A stretch of DNA of 50,175 nt from Candidatus Kapaibacterium sp. (GCA_028284775.1 JANQRB010000143.1:1-50175), one strand, 5' to 3'; positions 28,323 to 38,612 are shown, numbered from the stretch's first letter. Translations and numbers: made by a program. The notes: generated by a model not told the origin, from the sequence alone.

Positions 28323-30884
28323 TTATCGCGCGCAGGTCAGAGTGCCGCTGACGGATTCGCCGCCACAAAGCACTTCATACACGTAGCTGCCGTTGTCCAC
28401 CGGGGCGCCCTGTCCATTGCGGCCGTCCCAACGGATCGTATAGTTGCCTGCGGGCAGCACGTCATTGTGCAGAGTGTTGACCAGGCGTCCCTGCATATCG
28501 TACACTTTGACCGTCGTGGCCGAATACGATAACTGGGCCGGAATGCTGAAGCGGATAATGGTGCTGACACTGAAGGGGTTCGGGTAGCTCGGCTGACTGC
28601 GCAGGGCCCCCGCCGCCGGTCGGTCATCATTCACGTCGGTCACGGCCAGAAGCAGGTGCGGCTTGTTGTCGCTTTTACTTTCGCCGTCGGGACCGGCCAG
28701 ATAGGAATTAACGAAGTCGGGACGCTGCGGCTTAATTCCTTCCTCGAGCATAGTTCGCCATTCCGAGTCATTGTGACGCTTGAAGTTCAGGCTGGTATGA
28801 TTATAATAACTCATTACCGGACCGACATAGCTGGTCGCCACGCCATGACAATTCTCGGCCAGCACAACCATAAGATTAACATCGCCAGTTCCAACGTGCA
28901 TGACCCAGCCGACAGGGTTGCCCGAAGCATCGGTCGGCGCGGTGTGGACATCGGCGACAATCAGATCATGTTCTTTCATCCCTGCCTGCCCCGTGTAGTA
29001 CAAACGGGTGTACCAGCCGCCGAAATCGATATCGCAGCCCTGCGGCTGGTCGAATATCATCGTCCGCAGGAATTCTGTTTCTTCCGTGCTGAGGGGGTTC
29101 AACTGGAGCTCTTTTTCGGCGATCCCCCGCAGCGTTATCATAATGTCTTCCACCGACTGGAAATAGTCGATCATTGCCTGCTTGATGCTGGGATCGTCGA
29201 ATTGAATGTTGTCGTAGGCAGCGCGCGCCCGGCTGGCAAAGGTCCCGACCGCTGCATAAAATTCAGGAAGCGGCTCCACATAACTTTCGGGGTATTCGCA
29301 GCCGATGCCGCCGCTGTAGGATTGTTTGGCATAGAGCAGGTTATCGTGACGAAGCTGAGCCCAGGAGCTGAGCTGCGTATTCATTTTCTGCTGCCACCAG
29401 GCTGAGGTCTGCATAAAACGCGGCAGGTCTTCGCGCTGCTGAGCCGGGTTGAGCGAGCGAATCGATTGCAGCCAGGTATTATAGACCGAGCTCTCCCAGA
29501 ATTCGCTGCCATAGGAGTCGATCAAATAGCGCAGACCAGCCAGATTCTGCGCGTAGGGAAAGCGTGCCAGCTCGTCGAGCAGAAGCTGTGTTGATGCGTC
29601 GTTGCCCAGGGCAAAGAGCACATCCAGACTATTCGGCAGCATGCGGCGCACTTTCTTGTTTTCAAAGCTTATCCGGTCGTAGACGACATTACCGGTCACA
29701 TAGGAGTCGATCACAAAACGTTGTCCCAACAAAAACATGGCCGAGGCAGGCTCGATTTGATCGGGAGCGAAAGGATCGGAATACAGGATTTGAGAGAGAA
29801 TCTGCTGTCCGGCAAATGACTTAGTGAGTAAGGTCGACTTAAATTGCTGCCACGTTGCGACATCCAGCAAGTCAGCGGCGCTGCCGATGCCCTCTTCGCT
29901 CATTACCTGCTGGAATTGTTCCGGAGTGACATTGTCCTGCTCGCCGATGAAGGCGCGCAGCACATTTTCCATCTTTGTAAGCTGGGCAAAAGCGCCGGAC
30001 TCGGCAGCGGCTTCGACAAGCAGCGCCGCCATTATCGTCTGACGCTGTACATCTTCCTCCGTTGGACCGCCCATGACGCCTTCCGGTTTGGAGAGATAAA
30101 TTTCAGTGCGTCCCAGCCAGATCATTGATTGAAAGTACTTTGTCAGCTCTTCGCTGTCCGTGTAGTGTCCGCGCGGCGTAAACTGGCTGAAGTCAATTTT
30201 GCGTGGGGATTCCGCGGCGTACAGAACAACATTAGCAGGCCCGGCGGCTTCGACTTTGGCAAGCAAGTCATTGACTATGCTGCTGTTTTCAGCATGGTGG
30301 CTGTCGGCACTCTCGCCCAGCAACTTGCGCGCAACCGTCAGGTGCAGATCCATATCGCGCAGGCTGGCGGCCATCCCAGACTGCCCCTGATAGCGCGTTT
30401 CGAGCGTGCCGAGCTGATTGTGCACCCGCGCCAGAAAGTCACGCAGAGTCGGGATCAGGATGGCCGTTTCCAGGTCGATCAGAATCGCGTCGTAGGACAT
30501 GTGAATCGCATGGAGAATCGCGTCCGTTGACACGAAAACCGGCAGGTCGGCCTTATAGATGTCCAGCAGGGCCTGGCCGAAAGTCCGATAGCCGAGGCGT
30601 TCGCTTGCCATAAATCCATGTTGATTAATCAGCGACTCCTCGTAGTCGGTCAACTCGAAGCGTGCGTCGACTTCCGCGGCAAAATTCGCATCGTTGAAAT
30701 TGGCGTCAATACCGCCGAGGAAGCGACCGGCAGGATACATTTCAAGTAGCTCCTCCGTCGTCATATCGGCGTTATCCTGCAAAAACTGCTTATAAGCATC
30801 GGTATTGAATGGACTTTCCGCGTGCAGGACAGCGGCGAAGTTGAAGAGCAGGGCTGGTAGGATGTAAGGAATCAATCTTCTCAT
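28323..30884 (-). CDS. DUF3160 protein with T9SS tail
   Basis: 853 aa. Start ATG 30884 has GAGG 6 nt upstream and a signal peptide (cleavage near LHA|ES). Residues about 40-740 match the DUF3160 family as I know it: a largely helical exported protein with the conserved VFVSTDAILHAIH stretch, a later ADVHT segment and MHVGTGDVNLMVV. The function of the family is not known. The last 90 residues are a T9SS sorting domain (SYPNPFSVS to LTCAR), unusual in ending with a Cys-containing strand. A strong terminator follows, so it is a single-gene unit upstream of the Asp-box pair. Confidence 0.85.
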   Translation of the reverse strand: MRRLIPYILPALLFNFAAVLHAESPFNTDAYKQFLQDNADMTTEELLEMYPAGRFLGGIDANFNDANFAAEVDARFELTDYEESLINQHGFMASERLGYRTFGQALLDIYKADLPVFVSTDAILHAIHMSYDAILIDLETAILIPTLRDFLARVHNQLGTLETRYQGQSGMAASLRDMDLHLTVARKLLGESADSHHAENSSIVNDLLAKVEAAGPANVVLYAAESPRKIDFSQFTPRGHYTDSEELTKYFQSMIWLGRTEIYLSKPEGVMGGPTEEDVQRQTIMAALLVEAAAESGAFAQLTKMENVLRAFIGEQDNVTPEQFQQVMSEEGIGSAADLLDVATWQQFKSTLLTKSFAGQQILSQILYSDPFAPDQIEPASAMFLLGQRFVIDSYVTGNVVYDRISFENKKVRRMLPNSLDVLFALGNDASTQLLLDELARFPYAQNLAGLRYLIDSYGSEFWESSVYNTWLQSIRSLNPAQQREDLPRFMQTSAWWQQKMNTQLSSWAQLRHDNLLYAKQSYSGGIGCEYPESYVEPLPEFYAAVGTFASRARAAYDNIQFDDPSIKQAMIDYFQSVEDIMITLRGIAEKELQLNPLSTEETEFLRTMIFDQPQGCDIDFGGWYTRLYYTGQAGMKEHDLIVADVHTAPTDASGNPVGWVMHVGTGDVNLMVVLAENCHGVATSYVGPVMSYYNHTSLNFKRHNDSEWRTMLEEGIKPQRPDFVNSYLAGPDGESKSDNKPHLLLAVTDVNDDRPAAGALRSQPSYPNPFSVSTIIRFSIPAQLSYSATTVKVYDMQGRLVNTLHNDVLPAGNYTIRWDGRNGQGAPVDNGSYVYEVLCGGESVSGTLTCAR

Positions 30885-32172
30885 GACATACCTCGAGCTA
30901 ATTATTGTGTGTGAATCTTCGGCTTGGTTCGAACCGTTAGTATACCAGTTTCAGACCGGAAACGGAAGGGATTTTCTATTGTCGATCCCGCCATAATGTC
31001 TCCGACACCCGCAATGACTGAACTTGAATTTGCTTGTTTCACCCGCTGCAAAATTTTTTTCGGCAGGACTTCGCCCAAGGAAGCCTACACTCGCCAGGAC
31101 ACCCTATTCTCGCAGCCTAAGCAGTCGCGGCGGCGCAGTGGGGACCTCCACGCTCCTGCATTGTGTTCGATAGCGGAACACCGCGTGAACAGGGCGAGCA
31201 GAGAGAATCCCATGGGACGACGCTCGGAGCTCGTCCGGTTTGGGGTGCTGCCGTGCTGAATCGCCGATCTGTCCATGAACAGAGAGGTCTGGCAATGACG
31301 AATGATCCGGCATGGTGAAGTGTGATAGTCGAGCTGCCTAATCATCACCTATCAGCCCTGGGACAGCGGCAGGAAACAGGAGAGCTTGAATTGCGTTTAA
31401 AATTGTGCGTCGAGATTAAGCGAAAAGCCTTGACGTCAGACAAATGAATATTACCGAATACGGAACGGAATACTTATAATACGCACAAACTCACTGTAAC
31501 AACATCGGCGCTCCGCTTTCTGAGTTTTAATTCTGATGCCGTTTCGTTCCAGGCCCGAGTTCTGTCGGTCTGAGCCTTTGGCGACTTCGGTGTACTGCTC
31601 AAATAGCATTAGTCCGACGATCAACTTTGTTAATCGCTACCGGAGCAATGACCTCGCGACCACGATGTATCGGTTGCATCCACCAAACAGATTCGCCATG
31701 TTTTCAATCACCACATCTCCCACTGATGCAAGGAAATAGGGCGCTGAAGCCTGCTCGTCGAAGTAGCACGCAGCCCCGGTCTCCCGGCTTAGCCGCAAAC
31801 AGAGATATACTACCAGCAGCGCCGCGTTTTCTCCAAATAAACCGGCAACATATTACCTGACATTAAACATGGTAGTGATCATGTTAGGGCCGTTAATGGA
31901 AATCGCCTCCTGTATCTGATACTGCACAAGAGACAATTTCCTGTAGAAGTATAGTTGTACGTAAGACTACGTACTTTTTAGCATTGCCGCCCTTCGAATC
32001 CTTCATTCTTCAGGGCGATGTCAAAGGTCAGGAAAGTACCGCGCCAGGTCTTCAATTGGTTGAGAATTCACTTCTTTACGGCCCGGTGATGCCGAACTCG
32101 TTGCGGACAATAACTTCACTCAGGCTCTCCACGCAATTTGTCGCCGACAACAGGACTGTTGAGGACTAAGCA
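30885..32172. other. Long intergenic stretch with little coding potential
   Basis: About 1.3 kb. Short frames on both strands overlap and lack ribosome-binding sites. It lies next to two broken genes, so it may be the remains of further decayed genes. The only clear structure is the hairpin at 31957-31979. TTCGAA-type strings at 30937-30946 look tRNA-like but no cloverleaf can be built. Confidence 0.5.
31957..31979 (+). terminator. Hairpin GTACGTA-AGAC-TACGTAC plus T5 with no gene upstream
   Basis: A perfect 7-bp stem with a 4-nt loop is followed directly by five T. It has the form of an intrinsic terminator on the plus strand, yet no open reading frame ends in the preceding kilobase. It might end a small RNA or be left over from a lost gene. 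Confidence 0.45.
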
Positions 32173-33257
32173 ATGCAATCGATTGAAAAGAAGGCAATCT
32201 TGTTTTTTATTGTGGCAGCATTGATATCCACAAAGGGCCTTGCCCGGGAGAATGGGTCAGCCGACCTTGAATTACGGGTGCTTGGCATCACTCAATCAGA
32301 AGGGCCGGAACAGTGCCCGGAGCACAACGCCATCCTGGTAAACACGGCGGGAGAGGCAGCGGCGTGCCAGGCCTTTATCAATGTTGGCGAGGCGTCACGC
32401 TTCGCCATAACCCTCTTTAACAGTGCGCAGATAGAAACGCAGGCGCTTTCCGCCACCCTGCTGCCGGCGCGCGTATCGAACATTGTAAAGTTCGGCAATC
32501 ATTACAATCATGCTTGTGTCCAGCCGCATATGGATGTCTTCCTGTATGGGGATGACGGCCGGCTTCTGCTGGAAAGTCACAATCATGCCAGCAGCCTGAC
32601 CGCGGTATCGCATGATGGCTGGCTGGCGATTGCGGGGCCGCGTAGAGATCAGGATCGCGCACCAGGTCACTATCTGACGCTGTATTCCCCCGACGGCAGC
32701 GAGTTGACGGCCAGACCCTTTGCCGAGGGTCTCTTCCCTTCCAATCTGGCTGTAGCCGATCAGGCCCTACCAATTGCCGTCGCCCTAAGCGACACCGAAC
32801 GCGACAGACATGGAAAGAGTGATGTTGTTTTATTTGGGAGAGATGGAAGCGAAGCGGCGAGGCTGCGCGACTTCACCTATATTAATACTCTGCAGTTCAC
32901 GGATCATCATAAGCTGATTGTTTTTTCGCTAAGAAATTTGAGCCTGATAGATAGTAAGAAGGGCCGGATTGTCTGGCAGACACCCGAGTTTTACCGTCTG
33001 ACGGGGCGTTTTGCCGCGAGTGTTTCACCGGACGGCAGCTCCTCGGAATTGTGACGGCCGAGCTGAGCGAGCAATCGGAGACGGCCTATGTTTGGCGGGT
33101 CAACATTCTCTCTCTCCACGACGGCCGGCGCCTTAGCTATGTTGATCTGAGCAAACTGCACCCCGGCACCGATTACAGAGCCCTGCACTGGCATTCAGAG
33201 CGGAGCCTATCTGTCGCAGCGCCCGACGGAACACACTATGCGCTCGCAATTGAATAA
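32173..33257 (+). pseudogene. Exported propeller-like protein, broken by one frameshift
   Basis: ATG 32173 has GAGG 8 nt upstream and a signal peptide (ILFFIVAALIST). The first frame runs to TGA 33052-33054 (293 codons). A second frame, one base out, begins to make sense exactly there: reading GQLLGIVTAELSE from 33036 and continuing to 33257 restores a coherent end. A single lost base in GGCAG near 33034-33036 explains it, giving about 361 residues after repair. Repeated D-G-D/DGR turns and strands (FLYGDDGRLLL, LYSPDGSEL) suggest a propeller of the WD/YVTN sort. No family is recognised. It may be a true pseudogene or a sequencing error. Confidence 0.6.
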
Positions 33258-33304
33258 ATCTCTGTTAACATAAAGCCCCGTCACTTCACTACTGAGCTAT
33301 CGTC

Positions 33305-34611
33305 ATGAAGAAGTTGTTAACTCTCCTGCTCACCCTATTGATGCCTGGCAGCCTGGACTACGCCATGGGACAGGTGCCGGCCGCGCCGAGCGTACTAAAG
33401 GTCGTTCCCGACTACGGCGCCGACAATATGAAGTTGACCTGGATCGATAACTCCACAAATGAAACGGGATTCAGGATTGAACGCAAATTCGGCGGAGCTG
33501 CTTTTGCGCCGGTCGGCACGACAGCGGCCAATACGACTGAATACAGCGATGACATCGAGCCGGACACCGAATATACCTATCGAGTATTTGCATTTAACGA
33601 CAATGGCGATTCCGAAAGCTCCAGCAACGAATGTGTTAATAATCTCGCTGTTAAGTGGCCATTGCATAGCGGTAACCATGAAATGCTCAACGGGTACCAG
33701 GATGGTGCGCCAGCCAATTTGTGGGGTTTTCACGAAGGCATCGGTATTCAGGGTGACGGCACGATCGGCCAGAGGGTAAATGCTAGCAGGGGCGGTGTAA
33801 TCAAGAAAAAATTTTATAATGGCTTAACTACTTCAGATTGGGCGCTAATAGTTACAGCGCTCGAAAATGGCTCTGAGCGCTATGATCACTATTTATTTAT
33901 CAATAATCCAAGTTAAAAGCCGACTACTCTGCGTATCACGGGGCCCGGTGACGACGACGATGGCGACCCTCACAATGAATTTCAATTTAGACTAAGCAAA
34001 GAGCTGCTCCGTGAGATCGAACGCTTTCCTGCCAGAAAGCCGGCAGGCAATGAAATCTTCAATCCGCGTTACGTATCCCGCTCCGGCAACGATACTGACG
34101 CTTATGCAGGTCGGACATATATCCGGGGACTCTTCGTCGGCGGCCATCCTGTCAGATCAACCGATCGCAAAGGCCGGCCGCACTTAAGGGTCGGTCGTCA
34201 CCGTAGTGATCTGTCACGGGCATTCGTGAAGACGCGGCCTTAAGCTTTGCTATGAATGCGGATGGAACACGAATGTAGTTGTCGTAAAGTTCAGACCGGA
34301 CGAACATGGTAGTTTTAGCCCTCGTAAACATATTGGGTCAGGCTCCGTCAACAATGCTGCATTGGAAAATCTGCAATAAATATCTGCGAAGAGGCAATCA
34401 ATTCTGATCGAGGACCGCACTGTACACAATCTTCCCCGCGAACCGAATGTCAACTCCGCGACGGTAGCTCGGCGACGTCTGCCGCGCAGGTCAGTCATTA
34501 TGTGGGGACTCCGGTCGACTGATTTTGGCAACGCCGTCAATGACGGTCCGTTACAATGGACTGCTTGCCAATGACGAGCCCTTTGTCAGTTCTCACAGCG
34601 ACAGCGGATAG
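33305..34611 (+). pseudogene. Decayed FN3 - M23-peptidase-like exported protein
   Basis: The intact first part (33305-33916, 203 codons) has a signal peptide, a fibronectin type III domain (about residues 26-112; LTWIDNSTNETGFRIER) and the start of an M23/LytM-like peptidase fold (WGFHEGIGIQ, VNASRGGVI). The zinc-binding H-x3-D is H-x3-G, so the site was already lost or is non-catalytic. After TAA 33914-33916 the same frame stays open for 108 codons with protein-like content (FQFRLSKELLREIERF). Further pieces follow in other frames: KFRPDEHGSF near 34300, HYVGTPVD near 34500, then TVRYNGLLANDEPF to TAG 34609-34611. At least one nonsense and several frame changes are needed to join them. Its end overlaps the end of the convergent gene by 19 bp. 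Confidence 0.5.
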
Positions 34612-35192
34612 TTCACCCCGAAGATAAATCCGCTCTGTTCGCTGTTAAGAAAACCCCAGACCGAAAACTTATGCACAGAGAGACCGAGCAGGATAACAGG
34701 TAAAAAAGACTGATCGCCTTCGGACTCCCGCACAACGCCCAGCCCTCCCGACACCTGCAGCCAGGGCTGCTCGAAGTTGCGTTTCAGGTCCAGGTACAAA
34801 TCGCGATAGCCCTTGTAAAGAGTATTGGTCTGCGTGAGGAGCGAATTTTGAGCGTTCGTGTTACTGTCGTAGGCTGCGATGGTGCGATCCATCTGGGCAA
34901 TGAGTGAATCTTTGGCTTCCGCCCTTTGAGTGAGCGCCGCGATTTCGGCTTTGAGCGAGTCATTCCTGAAAAGCACCTTTCGCGCCGCGTCACTTGTCAG
35001 TATCACATGTTCTCCGTTGGGATTATCAACCGCAAAGGCCTGATAGGACTTGCCGTCGATCTCAATCAGGTAATAACCATCATCCATCTTGCGCTTGACT
35101 GCGCAGGATTGCCCGTACAGACTAAGGGGCAGGCAGACAGCAAAGAGGATGCAACTCAATATCGTAGCAATGCTTTGGCGAGCTAAATTCAT
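34593..35192 (-). CDS. Exported protein with coiled coil and small beta-rich C-terminus
   Basis: 199 aa. ATG 35192 is chosen: GGAG lies 6 nt upstream and a signal peptide follows (cleavage near LYG|QS). An upstream TTG/ATG extension to 35324 would hide it. Residues about 25-70 form a small domain containing CAVKRKMDDGYYLIEIDGK. Residues 75-135 are a predicted coiled coil (LKAEIAALTQRAEAKDSL). The last 55 residues alternate aromatic and glycine residues (VSGGLGVV, FGVNYPLSL) and end in a strand with terminal Leu, as outer-membrane strands do. It could be a small outer-membrane anchored protein. Not recognised. Confidence 0.65.
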   Translation of the reverse strand: MNLARQSIATILSCILFAVCLPLSLYGQSCAVKRKMDDGYYLIEIDGKSYQAFAVDNPNGEHVILTSDAARKVLFRNDSLKAEIAALTQRAEAKDSLIAQMDRTIAAYDSNTNAQNSLLTQTNTLYKGYRDLYLDLKRNFEQPWLQVSGGLGVVRESEGDQSFLPVILLGLSVHKFSVWGFLNSEQSGFIFGVNYPLSL

Positions 35193-35440
35193 TATTTGCT
35201 CCAGATGTAAGATGTAACATATCGTCTTAATGAAGAAGGGATGGCGAATCAGCGAAATGACCCGCGAAGCAATGGTTTGGTATGGTATCTGCTCCAGAAG
35301 CTCTGCGACAGTGCTATGTTGCACAAAAATTCAACAATTTGTTAAGCGACAGTTAGGAATCGCAGGTCTAATCCTTGGAATACTGCTAAACAGGCAGGCA
35401 GCAGGTGTATGTCCCAGCCGCTCATTGCCGGCACGGTTTG

Positions 35441-35860
35441 CTACGAGCTGCCTAATTGTTTAAGCGCATCCTGCAACTCACTGCGTGACATTTGATCGAC
35501 TTTTTGTTTGGCGGCTTCGATATTGCTTTCCTTCTCAGCATCGATTTTCAAGACGCTGCGGGCATAGTCATCGCGTTCTTTGTTCAATGCCTCCTTTTGC
35601 GTGTCCAGCTCCTCCTGCGTAATCTGCTGTTTTTCCTTCAGAGCCTCGAGATCCTCCGCTTTCTTCTGCAACTCCTTTTCCTTGGCTTCATACTTCTGCA
35701 GGGCATCGTCGCGGCGTTTGTTAAGGACGGCTACCGCGCCGACCGCAGCACCGACGCCCACCAGGCCGAGGAGTGTTTTCCAGTTGAGTTTTCCGGTGAG
35801 CAGGAGAATGACAAATACGACGACGACAATACCGACAACAATCACAACAATGGTATCCAT
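35441..35860 (-). CDS. Small membrane protein with cytoplasmic or periplasmic coiled coil
   Basis: 139 aa. ATG 35860 has GGAG 8 nt upstream; a longer frame to 36121 would overlap the transporter gene and is rejected. Residues 3-21 are a strongly hydrophobic Val/Ile helix and a second short hydrophobic, Gly/Ala-rich stretch lies at about 28-45. Residues 50-130 are a heptad-rich, highly charged coiled coil (KYEAKEKELQKKAEDLEAL). No family is recognised. It lies 67 nt after the transporter gene on the same strand and may be cotranscribed. Confidence 0.7.
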   Translation of the reverse strand: MDTIVVIVVGIVVVVFVILLLTGKLNWKTLLGLVGVGAAVGAVAVLNKRRDDALQKYEAKEKELQKKAEDLEALKEKQQITQEELDTQKEALNKERDDYARSVLKIDAEKESNIEAAKQKVDQMSRSELQDALKQLGSS

Positions 35861-35927
35861 GATGGATTCTCCGAATGATGAACAGGAATCATAGCTCAGT
35901 GCCGCATGCCGTGACCTTTGCGTGGCT

Positions 35928-37241
35928 TTAGAACGCTCCTTCCAGTTTTGCCTGCCGCGCTTTTGCGAGGTTGACAAAATATAGCAAGATGATCCCGATA
36001 ACAAAAAACAGAACCAGCGAAATGATGGCATTGCGCGAATCGCCGGTAAAGTGGGTAATGATGGCGAAGACCAAGGAACCCCAGATTGTGGAAAACTTAT
36101 TGAAGACCGAGTAAAAGCCATAAAACTCTGCGGAAGCGTTCGCGGGAATCATCGATCCAAACATCGAACGGCTGAGCGATTGCGATCCGCCCATGACGAG
36201 CCCGACGACCACGCCGAGGGCGAAGTATTCAGTGGCGCTTTGCATAAAGTAGGCGTAGATCACAACGCCCGACCAGCCCAGCAAGGACAGGATCAGCGCT
36301 GTTTTGCTGCCGATTTTCTCACCCAGCCAGCCAAAGAGCAGCGAGCCGAAGAAAGAGACAAATTGAATGATCAGCAGTGTGATCATCAGTGTTGGCGTGT
36401 CGAGATTGAGCTGTTTTTTGCCAAAGAGCGAGGCCTGCGTAATCGCCGTTTGAATGCCGTCATTGTAAATCAGGAAGGCGATCAGGAAAATCAGCAGATG
36501 CCGGAAGCGGCGGACTTTTTTGGTAGTGGCCCAGGTGCGTTTGAAGCCGATCAGCAGCAGGGCCCACCAGTGCGAACGACCGCGATATTCCTCCGGCAGC
36601 TCTTCCGCCCGGCCGGATTCGCGCAGTTTCGCAAAGCTCAGCAAGGCAAAGGAAAGCCACCACAGGCCGGCGAAGGCCATTACCGTCCGGGCCGCCATGG
36701 CCTCATCCATTCCCAGCGACTCCCGCATGCTGTAAATGCCCAGCGAAAGACCGAACTGGACGCCGCCGCCGATGTAGCCATAAGCATAGCCTTTAGCGGA
36801 GACCCAATCCATTTTGTCTTCGGAGCTGATCTGCGGAAGAAAGGCATCGTAAAAAACATTCCCGCCGACGAAGCCCACCTGGGCGATCAGGAAAAAAACG
36901 ATCGACATCCAGACATCGCCGCTACCGCAGAGGAAGAGTAAGATGGCCCCCGAGCTGCCCGCAAAACAAAACACCTGCAGAAACTTCTTCTTCGCCACGG
37001 AAAAATCGGCAATCGAACCAAGCACCGGCGCCATGATAAAAGCAATCAGAGCGGCGACGGACAGCAAAAAGCCCCACAAGGCATCGCCCTGCACTCTTGT
37101 GCCGAATATGTCGGCGCCCTCTTCCCCGACAATTCCCGTCGCGAAATAAACCGGCAGGATGGCAACCAGCACAGTGGTCGCGTAAGCAGAGTTGGCCCAG
37201 TCGTACATGGCCCAGGCAAAGATTTGCTTTTTGTCGTTCAC
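35928..37241 (-). CDS. MFS transporter, UMF1 (Atg22-like) family
   Basis: 437 aa, about twelve membrane helices. The N-terminus (KKQIFAWAMYDWANSAYATTV) is the hallmark of the UMF1 family, related to the yeast vacuolar amino-acid effluxer Atg22. In bacteria the substrate is generally unknown. A glycine/serine-rich signature GLVMGGSQSLSRSMFG sits in the C-terminal half, as in family members. The start is GTG 37241 with AGGA about 7 nt upstream. It begins 9 nt after the acyltransferase stop, so the two are translationally close and in one operon. Confidence 0.88.
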   Translation of the reverse strand: MNDKKQIFAWAMYDWANSAYATTVLVAILPVYFATGIVGEEGADIFGTRVQGDALWGFLLSVAALIAFIMAPVLGSIADFSVAKKKFLQVFCFAGSSGAILLFLCGSGDVWMSIVFFLIAQVGFVGGNVFYDAFLPQISSEDKMDWVSAKGYAYGYIGGGVQFGLSLGIYSMRESLGMDEAMAARTVMAFAGLWWLSFALLSFAKLRESGRAEELPEEYRGRSHWWALLLIGFKRTWATTKKVRRFRHLLIFLIAFLIYNDGIQTAITQASLFGKKQLNLDTPTLMITLLIIQFVSFFGSLLFGWLGEKIGSKTALILSLLGWSGVVIYAYFMQSATEYFALGVVVGLVMGGSQSLSRSMFGSMIPANASAEFYGFYSVFNKFSTIWGSLVFAIITHFTGDSRNAIISLVLFFVIGIILLYFVNLAKARQAKLEGAF

Positions 37242-37250
37242 AAGCTTTCC

Positions 37251-38612
37251 TCATTGATGTTCGGCGGCCTGCGCCGCCAGATAATCGGCTCGCGCTTCTT
37301 CCAGCAGCCTGACGATTGCCCGGCGCTCAACAATCAGGCCGCTTATCAGGCGGCTGCGTTGATAAAACAAGGCAAGGTATCGAAAATTACTACGAACCGT
37401 CAGCAGCCAGTGCCAGAAGTAGAAGGCGAAGAATCCGCTCGGCGGCAGCGAGAGAGCATAGATGGCCGCCAGCCAGAAATTAGATGTCCAAACGGCCACA
37501 AGAGCAATCTGCAGTCCGTAAAACAAGACAAAAGTAACAATGCCGAGCGTCATCTTGGTCGGGCCATGATATTCAACATCGCGAACGATACGCGGCGTTA
37601 ACCACCCGGGGATCCGATAGGGTAAAAAATTGTTAAGCAGCCCGAAGAGATAGAGCGGCAGTCCGATCAGAAAGAACAGCAGCGTTTTGCCGCCGTCGGC
37701 CAGCAGAGAGCGGCTGATGCCGGGTGGCCGCAGTACCTTGTCATGAACCTGCAGGCGTCGCAGCGCTCGCATATAGCGCGCTATCTTCCGCTGAGTCGAC
37801 TCGACGCGTTCCGGCTCCTGCTGTTCGAAGTGCTTGACTGCGTCGATGATACCCTGCGTCAGCACGAAATCATCGGGCGGCGAGCTATCCTCCTGCATGC
37901 TGTCGCGCAAGTCAGCTTTATATATCTGCTCGATGTTGTGAACCAGCGTATCGAGCGGCTGCGAATCGATATCGTAGACCAAGGTTTTTAGCGCCTTCCG
38001 GATACGATCGGTCAGTGCGTTAATCGCGGCTTTGCGTTGTTCGTGGAATTGTGCGGCATACGATTCTACCGTGATGGCATCGCCGATATTGACCAGGACG
38101 GCGCTGCGAAAGCCGGCGGGGTCCGAGTAGTTCAGCCCGACCGGGACAATAGCAAGGCCCAGGCCGAAATCATATTCGGCTTCAGCGCCAAGCGCAATCC
38201 GGGCCGCCCCGCTTTGAATCGTCTGCAATCGACGTTCGCTGCGGCTGACGCCTTCGGGAAATATCAGGATCGATTTACCGCGCGCAAGATAGGAATAGCA
38301 GCGCCGGAAGATATCGGCGTTGCGGCCGAGCTTGCCCGGATCGTCGACGCGCCGATGGAGCGGAATCATGTTCAGGCGTTCAAATAGTCGCTCGGCAAGC
38401 GGCGAAGCGAAGAGATTGCCGCGCGCCAAAAAGTAGACCGGCCGCTTGACGATACTGCCGACAATCAAGGCATCCATGAATGTGTTGGGGTGATTGGCGA
38501 CAATTAACAGCGGAACGTCGGCGGGAATGCGCTCGAGGCCCCGCAGCTCGACGGAAGAAAAGAAAACCCGCAGGGCGATCCTGGTCACTATCTTAAGAAG
38601 GGCGTAGAGCAA
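37251..38612 (-). CDS. PlsC-type 1-acylglycerol-3-phosphate acyltransferase-like protein
   Basis: 453 aa, nearly twice the length of a minimal PlsC. Residues 35-190 carry the acyltransferase motifs: NHPNTFMD (H41 and D47 of the H-x4-5-D catalytic motif), FPEGVSRS (117-124, glycerol-phosphate binding) and VPVGLNY. The enzyme would transfer an acyl chain to a lysophospholipid at the inner membrane. Residues 230-300 are helical and charged. Two to four hydrophobic helices at about 300-410 would anchor it. The best start is TTG 38612 with GGGA 11 nt upstream, so the exact N-terminus is uncertain. It lies 27 nt after the AAA+ gene stop and 9 nt before the transporter. Confidence 0.85.
   Translation of the reverse strand: MLYALLKIVTRIALRVFFSSVELRGLERIPADVPLLIVANHPNTFMDALIVGSIVKRPVYFLARGNLFASPLAERLFERLNMIPLHRRVDDPGKLGRNADIFRRCYSYLARGKSILIFPEGVSRSERRLQTIQSGAARIALGAEAEYDFGLGLAIVPVGLNYSDPAGFRSAVLVNIGDAITVESYAAQFHEQRKAAINALTDRIRKALKTLVYDIDSQPLDTLVHNIEQIYKADLRDSMQEDSSPPDDFVLTQGIIDAVKHFEQQEPERVESTQRKIARYMRALRRLQVHDKVLRPPGISRSLLADGGKTLLFFLIGLPLYLFGLLNNFLPYRIPGWLTPRIVRDVEYHGPTKMTLGIVTFVLFYGLQIALVAVWTSNFWLAAIYALSLPPSGFFAFYFWHWLLTVRSNFRYLALFYQRSRLISGLIVERRAIVRLLEEARADYLAAQAAEHQ

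Noticed and set aside
30930..30950. GGTTCGAACC, like a tRNA T-loop
   Set aside because: It is a short palindrome; no matching T-stem, anticodon arm or acceptor stem can be drawn on either strand.
31430..31480. TTGACG and TATAAT as a sigma70 promoter
   Set aside because: The boxes are 39 nt apart, far beyond a working spacer.
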